Origin: Halobacterium sp. R2-5
GTDB lineage: Archaea > Halobacteriota > Halobacteria > Halobacteriales > Halobacteriaceae
NCBI RefSeq assembly: GCF_011734195.1
Contig: NZ_JAANTH010000001.1
Span: 1,426,001-1,490,000, forward strand
Length of the DNA: 64,000 nucleotides
Direction of reading: 5' to 3'
Positions 60,453 through 64,000 of this stretch are shown piece by piece (within the stretch, counting starts at the first letter, position 1; every line of letters starts with the position of its first letter). The notes below the pieces were generated by a model. The model was not told the DNA's origin. It searched no databases and saw only the letters and a list, made by a program, of their open reading frames with translations. The position numbers and the translations under genes are program-made.

Positions 60453-61235
60453 ATGAGCGAGAACACAACCGAGGACCACCGGTCCGTCGCAATCGAGCAG
60501 CTAGAACGCTTCGGGCTGAGCACGTACGCCGCGCGCACGTTCGTCGCGCTCTCCAGTCTCGGCACGGGCACCGCGAGAGACGTGAGTCAGGTCGCGGAGG
60601 TACCCCGGACCCGAGTGTACGACGCCGTCGAGGAGCTCCACGAGCAGGGACTCGTCGACGTCCAGGAGTCCTCGCCGAAGGAGTTCTGGGCCATCTCCGC
60701 GGAGACGACCAGCCGGTCGCTGGAGAACGACTACCGCCACCACGCAGACCAGTTACGGACCGCGCTGTCCGAACTCGAACCCGAACGGCGCCACACCGAA
60801 CAGCGCGGCGTCTGGACCGTCGACGGCCACTCGTCCGTCTCCGACCGGGTGCTGGAGTTCCTCGCCGACGCCGAGGACGAGATCGTCTACATGACCGTCG
60901 AGGAACTCCTCACCGACGACATCGTGGACGCGCTGAGCGACGCCTGCGACCGCGGCGTCGACATCAAGCTCGGGGGCGTCTCCCCCGAGGTACAGGAGCG
61001 CATCCAGGAGGACATCCCGAACGCGACGATGTTCGAGTCGCTGTGGGTGTGGTCGGACACGCCGGCCGGCCGGCTCATGCTGGTCGACCGGCAGCAGACG
61101 CTCGCGAGCGCGCTCGTGGACGACGAGACCGCCGACCCGCGCTCGGAGACGGCCATCTGGGGCGCGGGCGAGAACAACAGCCTCGTCGCGGTGCTGAACG
61201 CGATATTCGCGTGGCGCCTCGACGACCTCGCGTAG
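60453..61235 (+). CDS. TrmB-family transcriptional regulator B
   Basis: This 260-residue paralogue of regulator A shares its plan: a winged helix with the same PRTRVYDAVEELHEQGLVDVQESSPKEF recognition region, a coiled coil, and a phospholipase-D-like domain with EIVYMTVEELLTDDIVDALS. The sensory half differs enough to expect another signal. It lacks the TrmB sugar-binding domain. The ATG at 60453 follows a spacer full of regulatory-looking repeats. Confidence 0.9.
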   Translation: MSENTTEDHRSVAIEQLERFGLSTYAARTFVALSSLGTGTARDVSQVAEVPRTRVYDAVEELHEQGLVDVQESSPKEFWAISAETTSRSLENDYRHHADQLRTALSELEPERRHTEQRGVWTVDGHSSVSDRVLEFLADAEDEIVYMTVEELLTDDIVDALSDACDRGVDIKLGGVSPEVQERIQEDIPNATMFESLWVWSDTPAGRLMLVDRQQTLASALVDDETADPRSETAIWGAGENNSLVAVLNAIFAWRLDDLA

Positions 61236-61267
61236 CCGACGGCTGCGGGGTGACGGAAGCGGAGCAG

Positions 61268-61597
61268 TCAGTTGTTCGCGGTCGCGGCTTCCTCGGGCAG
61301 CGAGTCGAGGACCGCCTCGACAGTGTCGTCGACGCGATAGCGGACTCGCTGTCGGTCGGGGTCGAAGTCGACGACGCCGTGGTCGTCCAGCTTCGGCAGG
61401 CAGTGGTGGTAGAGCTGACGGACGACGTCCTCGCGGCCGGCCCCGCGACGCGTGAACGCTTCCTCGCGACGCAGCCGCTCGACGAGCTCGTCGACGGTCG
61501 TCTCGGTGTCTGATTCCCGACGTAGCTCCCGGATGACGCGACGCCGGCGCACGTCGGCGACGAGCTCGAGACACGTGTCTAGGCTGTCGTCAGTCAT
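61268..61597 (-). CDS. DUF7344-type winged-helix regulator
   Basis: This 109-residue protein looks like a small winged-helix DNA-binding protein: DTCLELVADVRRRRVIRELR, then the TTVDELVERLRR helix and VVRQLYHHCLPKLDDHGVVDFDPDRQRVRYRVDD wing. The LYHHCLPKLDDHGVV pattern is typical of the DUF7344/haloarchaeal ArsR-like group. I took the ATG at 61597. It is convergent with regulator B. Confidence 0.82.
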   Translation of the reverse strand: MTDDSLDTCLELVADVRRRRVIRELRRESDTETTVDELVERLRREEAFTRRGAGREDVVRQLYHHCLPKLDDHGVVDFDPDRQRVRYRVDDTVEAVLDSLPEEAATANN

Positions 61598-61702
61598 GGT
61601 CAGGTACAGGGCGCTGACACTCATCAAGGGCCGACATTTTCACGACGCCGTTCGTTGTTATTATGTGAGTGAAGCGCCGTGCGCCGCCGCGCTCCGCACC
61701 GA

Positions 61703-61709
61703 CGCTTAA
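61703..61709 (+). promoter_or_regulatory. TATA-like box of the amphi-Trp gene
   Basis: GCTTAAC lies 26-32 nt before the GTG at 61735 and supports that codon as start. Confidence 0.4.
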
Positions 61710-61734
61710 CACGGTTGCCCACCTACTCCGTCGT

Positions 61735-62247
61735 GTGCCCCGAGAATACGACTCCGAACGAACGGCGTCCCGCGAGGACGCGGCGGCAGTACTGGACGGC
61801 GTAGCTGACGGCCTGCGTGCCGGCTTGATACGGCTCGGCGACGGCGCGGACGCGATCACCGTCGACGCGCCCGAGGAACTGGAACTGGAAGTCGAACTGG
61901 AGGAAGAGGACGGCGAACTGGGCCTCGAACTCGAACTGGAGTGGCCCGCGCCGGACGGCGAGGGCGCCCCAATCGAAACGGCCGACGACCTGCCCGAAGA
62001 CGAACGTGACGGGGAAGTGGAAGAACCCGAACTCCCGGTGTCGGTCGGCGCCGCCGATGGCTCGGGAACGCTCGCGCGCTTCGAGGACGTGGCCGGCGAG
62101 TGGCGCTGGCGGCTCCGCCACCGCAACGGCAACGTCATCGCCACCGGCGGCGAGGGGTACACTCGCAAGTACAACGCCAGGAAGGGGCTGCGCAGCGTCG
62201 TAGCGAACGCACCCGGCGCGGACGTCGTCGACGAGTCGCTGGACTGA
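61735..62247 (+). CDS. amphi-Trp / DUF1508 fusion protein
   Basis: This 170-residue protein joins an N-terminal amphi-Trp-type domain (PREYDSERTASREDAAAVLDGVADGL, then acidic strands LELEVELEEEDGELGLELELEW) to one C-terminal DUF1508 module (FEDVAGEWRWRLRHRNGN, ATGGEGYTRKYNARKGLRSV). The start is GTG 61735; the longer frame from 61669 is not coding-like. A 33-nt stretch is identical to part of the five-domain gene at 2585-4087. Function is unknown. Confidence 0.82.
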   Translation: MPREYDSERTASREDAAAVLDGVADGLRAGLIRLGDGADAITVDAPEELELEVELEEEDGELGLELELEWPAPDGEGAPIETADDLPEDERDGEVEEPELPVSVGAADGSGTLARFEDVAGEWRWRLRHRNGNVIATGGEGYTRKYNARKGLRSVVANAPGADVVDESLD

Positions 62248-62396
62248 CGAGAACCCGCGTTAAGCACCGCCTAGGTAGCGATTTTCGCCGCCTCGACCGC
62301 CCGACGACGCCGCACGGCCGAGGCCAGCGGAACGCTCAGTAACGACCGTTACGGAGTATATTACATTGGGGGGCCCGCCGTTTTCTACGCGCATCG

Positions 62397-62576
62397 ATGA
62401 GCTCGACTGCCGGACGCAGCCAGGGCGAACCGCCGATTACCGCGACCGTCGTCACCTACGAAGACCAGGAAGACGAGTGCACGCTCCACCCCGCGAACCC
62501 CGACGAGCACGAGCGCACGACGGCGTGGATCTCGGCGAAGAGCGACTCGTACGTCCCGCTCTCGTCGTGTCGCTGA
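62397..62576 (+). CDS. DUF7511-like miniprotein
   Basis: This 59-residue protein reads MSSTAGRSQGEPPITATVV and then YEDQEDECTLHPANPDEHERTTAWISAK, matching my memory of the haloarchaeal DUF7511 family. It has a single Cys in the core and one near the end. AGTATATTACAT around 62355-62366 is a suitable TATA region. Function is unknown. Confidence 0.7.
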   Translation: MSSTAGRSQGEPPITATVVTYEDQEDECTLHPANPDEHERTTAWISAKSDSYVPLSSCR

Positions 62577-62597
62577 CGCCGCACACGCCGACCGCAG

Positions 62598-64000
62598 TTA
62601 CCGCTTCTCTTCTTCGGCGCCGGTAGCCACGCGGAACTCCGCGAGCCACTCCTCGATGTCGTCGGTCGTCGTTACGGGCGGTGAGCATGCGCGCCGACAG
62701 ACGTAGGCGGCGGGCCCGTCCTCGGCATCCCGCGCCGCCCAGATCGGCGGCGCGTCCGCAATAGCGAGGTCGGCGAGCCACTCGTCCAACTCGGACTCCG
62801 TGCGCGGCCGGACGGACAGCAGGCGATGCGGCAGGTAGGCGCCGCCGACCGTCGCGCGCCACGAGTCCGGGAGCCGCTCCGCGGCGGCCGTGACCTCCAG
62901 CAGGCCGTGGACTCGGGTGTCTGCAGCGAGCGCGAGGGTCGCGTGACTCGTCGGCGTGTTCTCGACGCGACCGCCGTACCGGTCGAGCATCGCGGCCGCC
63001 GCGTCGCCGTACCCCGCCTCGGGGTCGAAGGCGTCCAGCGCGAGCAGCGTCTCCGCGGCGACGCCGACCGGCGACGGCGTCGGGCCGTCCGCGACGTCCT
63101 GCGAGCGCACGTCCACGTCCTCGACGGACTCCGGCGTCTGATAGAGCACGCCGGTCTCGGCGTCGTAGCACTCCGCGAGCAGCGCGTCCGCGAGGTCGAG
63201 CGCGAACCCGAGGTGCGCGCGGTCGCCGGTCGCCTCGTAGGTCGCGAGCGCGCCCGCCGCGAGGTACGCGTAGTCCTCGGCGTACCCCACGCCGGCGACG
63301 TCTCCCCCGATGACGCGCCGCGAGAGCCGCTCGCCGTCCCACAGCGTCTCCCGGACGTACTCGACGGCGTCGGCAGCGCGCTCGGCGTACTGCTCGCCGA
63401 GCGCGAGGCCGGCTTCCGCGTACGCCTCCGCCATCAGGCCGTTCCAGCCCGCGAGCACCTTCTCGTCGCGGGCGGGGCGTGGCCGGTCCTCGCGAGCGAC
63501 GCGTAGGCGCTGTTCGGCGGCCGCGAGCAGGTCGGCGATCTCGTCCTCGGAGCGGTCGAACTCCCCAGCGAGGTCGCTCGGGGTCGCGGAGACGGTGAGC
63601 ACGGTCTGTCCGTCCTCGAAATTGCCCGCGGCGTCGACGCCGTAGCGCGCGCAGAAGAGGTCCGCGAGCGCGTCGTCGGGCGCGTCGGCGGGCGCCTCGG
63701 TGGCGTACTCGCTCACGGCGTCCGCGACTTCCTCGGGCGTCCAGACGTAGAACGCGCCCTCCTCGTGCTCACCGTCCGGCTCCCCGGGCGACGGGCTGCG
63801 CGCGTCCAGCGTCGCGTAGAAGCCGCCCTCGGGGTGGCCGAGTTCGCGGTCGACGAACTCCAGGGTCTCCTCGACCACGTCGGCGTACCGCTGGTCGCCG
63901 AACAGGCGGTAGCCGTCGACGTAGAGCGCGGCGAGCGCCGCCTGGTCGTACAGCATCTTCTCGAAGTGCGGCACCGTCCAGTCGGCGTCCGTGCAGTAGC
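62598..64000 (-). CDS. DUF255 thioredoxin-domain protein (YyaL/SSP411-like), 5' end beyond window
   Basis: The visible 467 codons are the C-terminal part of a large protein (family about 700 residues). It is related to YyaL and mammalian SPATA20, with an N-terminal thioredoxin-like DUF255 domain outside the window and an (alpha/alpha)6 barrel here. YCTDADWTVPHFEKMLYDQAALAALYVDG, GFYATLDARS and DEKVLAGWNGLMAEAYAEAG are family phrases. The frame is open to base 64000. Function is unknown; a link to carbohydrate-like barrels is structural only. Confidence 0.92.
   Translation of the reverse strand, partial: YCTDADWTVPHFEKMLYDQAALAALYVDGYRLFGDQRYADVVEETLEFVDRELGHPEGGFYATLDARSPSPGEPDGEHEEGAFYVWTPEEVADAVSEYATEAPADAPDDALADLFCARYGVDAAGNFEDGQTVLTVSATPSDLAGEFDRSEDEIADLLAAAEQRLRVAREDRPRPARDEKVLAGWNGLMAEAYAEAGLALGEQYAERAADAVEYVRETLWDGERLSRRVIGGDVAGVGYAEDYAYLAAGALATYEATGDRAHLGFALDLADALLAECYDAETGVLYQTPESVEDVDVRSQDVADGPTPSPVGVAAETLLALDAFDPEAGYGDAAAAMLDRYGGRVENTPTSHATLALAADTRVHGLLEVTAAAERLPDSWRATVGGAYLPHRLLSVRPRTESELDEWLADLAIADAPPIWAARDAEDGPAAYVCRRACSPPVTTTDDIEEWLAEFRVATGAEEEKR

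Overview
The window comes from a haloarchaeon (class Halobacteria), most likely Halobacterium or a close relative. GC content is very high, the proteins are rich in Asp and Glu, and TATA-like boxes (TTTAA or TTATA type) lie about 25-28 nt upstream of many start codons, the pattern of leaderless archaeal transcripts. Archaeal markers include GatE, archaeal S-adenosylmethionine synthetase, Dph5, SRP19, Gar1, Fen1, uL10/L12 with a shared acidic tail, TrmB regulators, HalOD1 domains and PGF-CTERM tails. From memory, the order L12-L10-L1-L11 followed by a 66-residue protein and a DRG GTPase matches Halobacterium salinarum; this was not checked by search.

Layout. 1-5.7 kb: the end of cysS, a lipoprotein, a tiny zinc ribbon, a membrane protein with five tandem DUF1508 domains, a cupin and a TctA-like permease. 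5.8-8.6 kb: ribosomal stalk genes L12, L10, L1 (with a structured leader) and L11. 8.7-16.4 kb: a UbiB-like kinase, a DRG GTPase, small conserved proteins, a two-domain VOC protein, then translation-modification genes (TrmO, Dph5, Trm5-like) ending at tRNA-Thr(CGU). 16.4-17.9 kb: a small islet with one orphan membrane protein, short repeats and the remnant of a MOSC gene. 17.9-22 kb: cell-surface genes (HTTM membrane protein, nuclease lipoprotein, HExxH protease with PGF-CTERM tail). 22-25.6 kb: the vitamin B12 importer BtuD-BtuC with divergent BtuF. 25.8-33 kb: SRP19-Gar1, a presenilin-type protease, an ornithine cyclodeaminase homologue, an MFS carrier, small enzymes, Fen1 and a BolA protein.

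33-39.5 kb: a sugar-epimerase homologue and a complete carbohydrate ABC importer (binding protein, two permeases, ATPase). 39.6-47 kb: fumarase, two PH-domain membrane proteins, GatE, an Lrp regulator divergent from an EamA exporter, and a MaoC-like protein. 47-58 kb: a MinD-like/RAD55-like pair, an FKBP isomerase, a CYTH protein, S-adenosylmethionine synthetase, ThiI with a small partner, cysteine synthase, a two-gene ABC exporter, a thioredoxin-like protein and a Tat-exported ferritin-like protein. 58.4-61.6 kb: five regulators or output-domain proteins in a row (two HalOD1, two TrmB-type, one DUF7344-type). 61.7-64 kb: an amphi-Trp/DUF1508 fusion, a DUF7511-like miniprotein and the 3' part of a DUF255 protein.

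Most of the window is core haloarchaeal chromosome. I found no insertion sequence, CRISPR array, integrase or rRNA. The parts least explained by known families are the five-fold DUF1508 protein, the 58-61.6 kb regulatory cluster, the MinD/RAD55-like pair and the islet next to tRNA-Thr.
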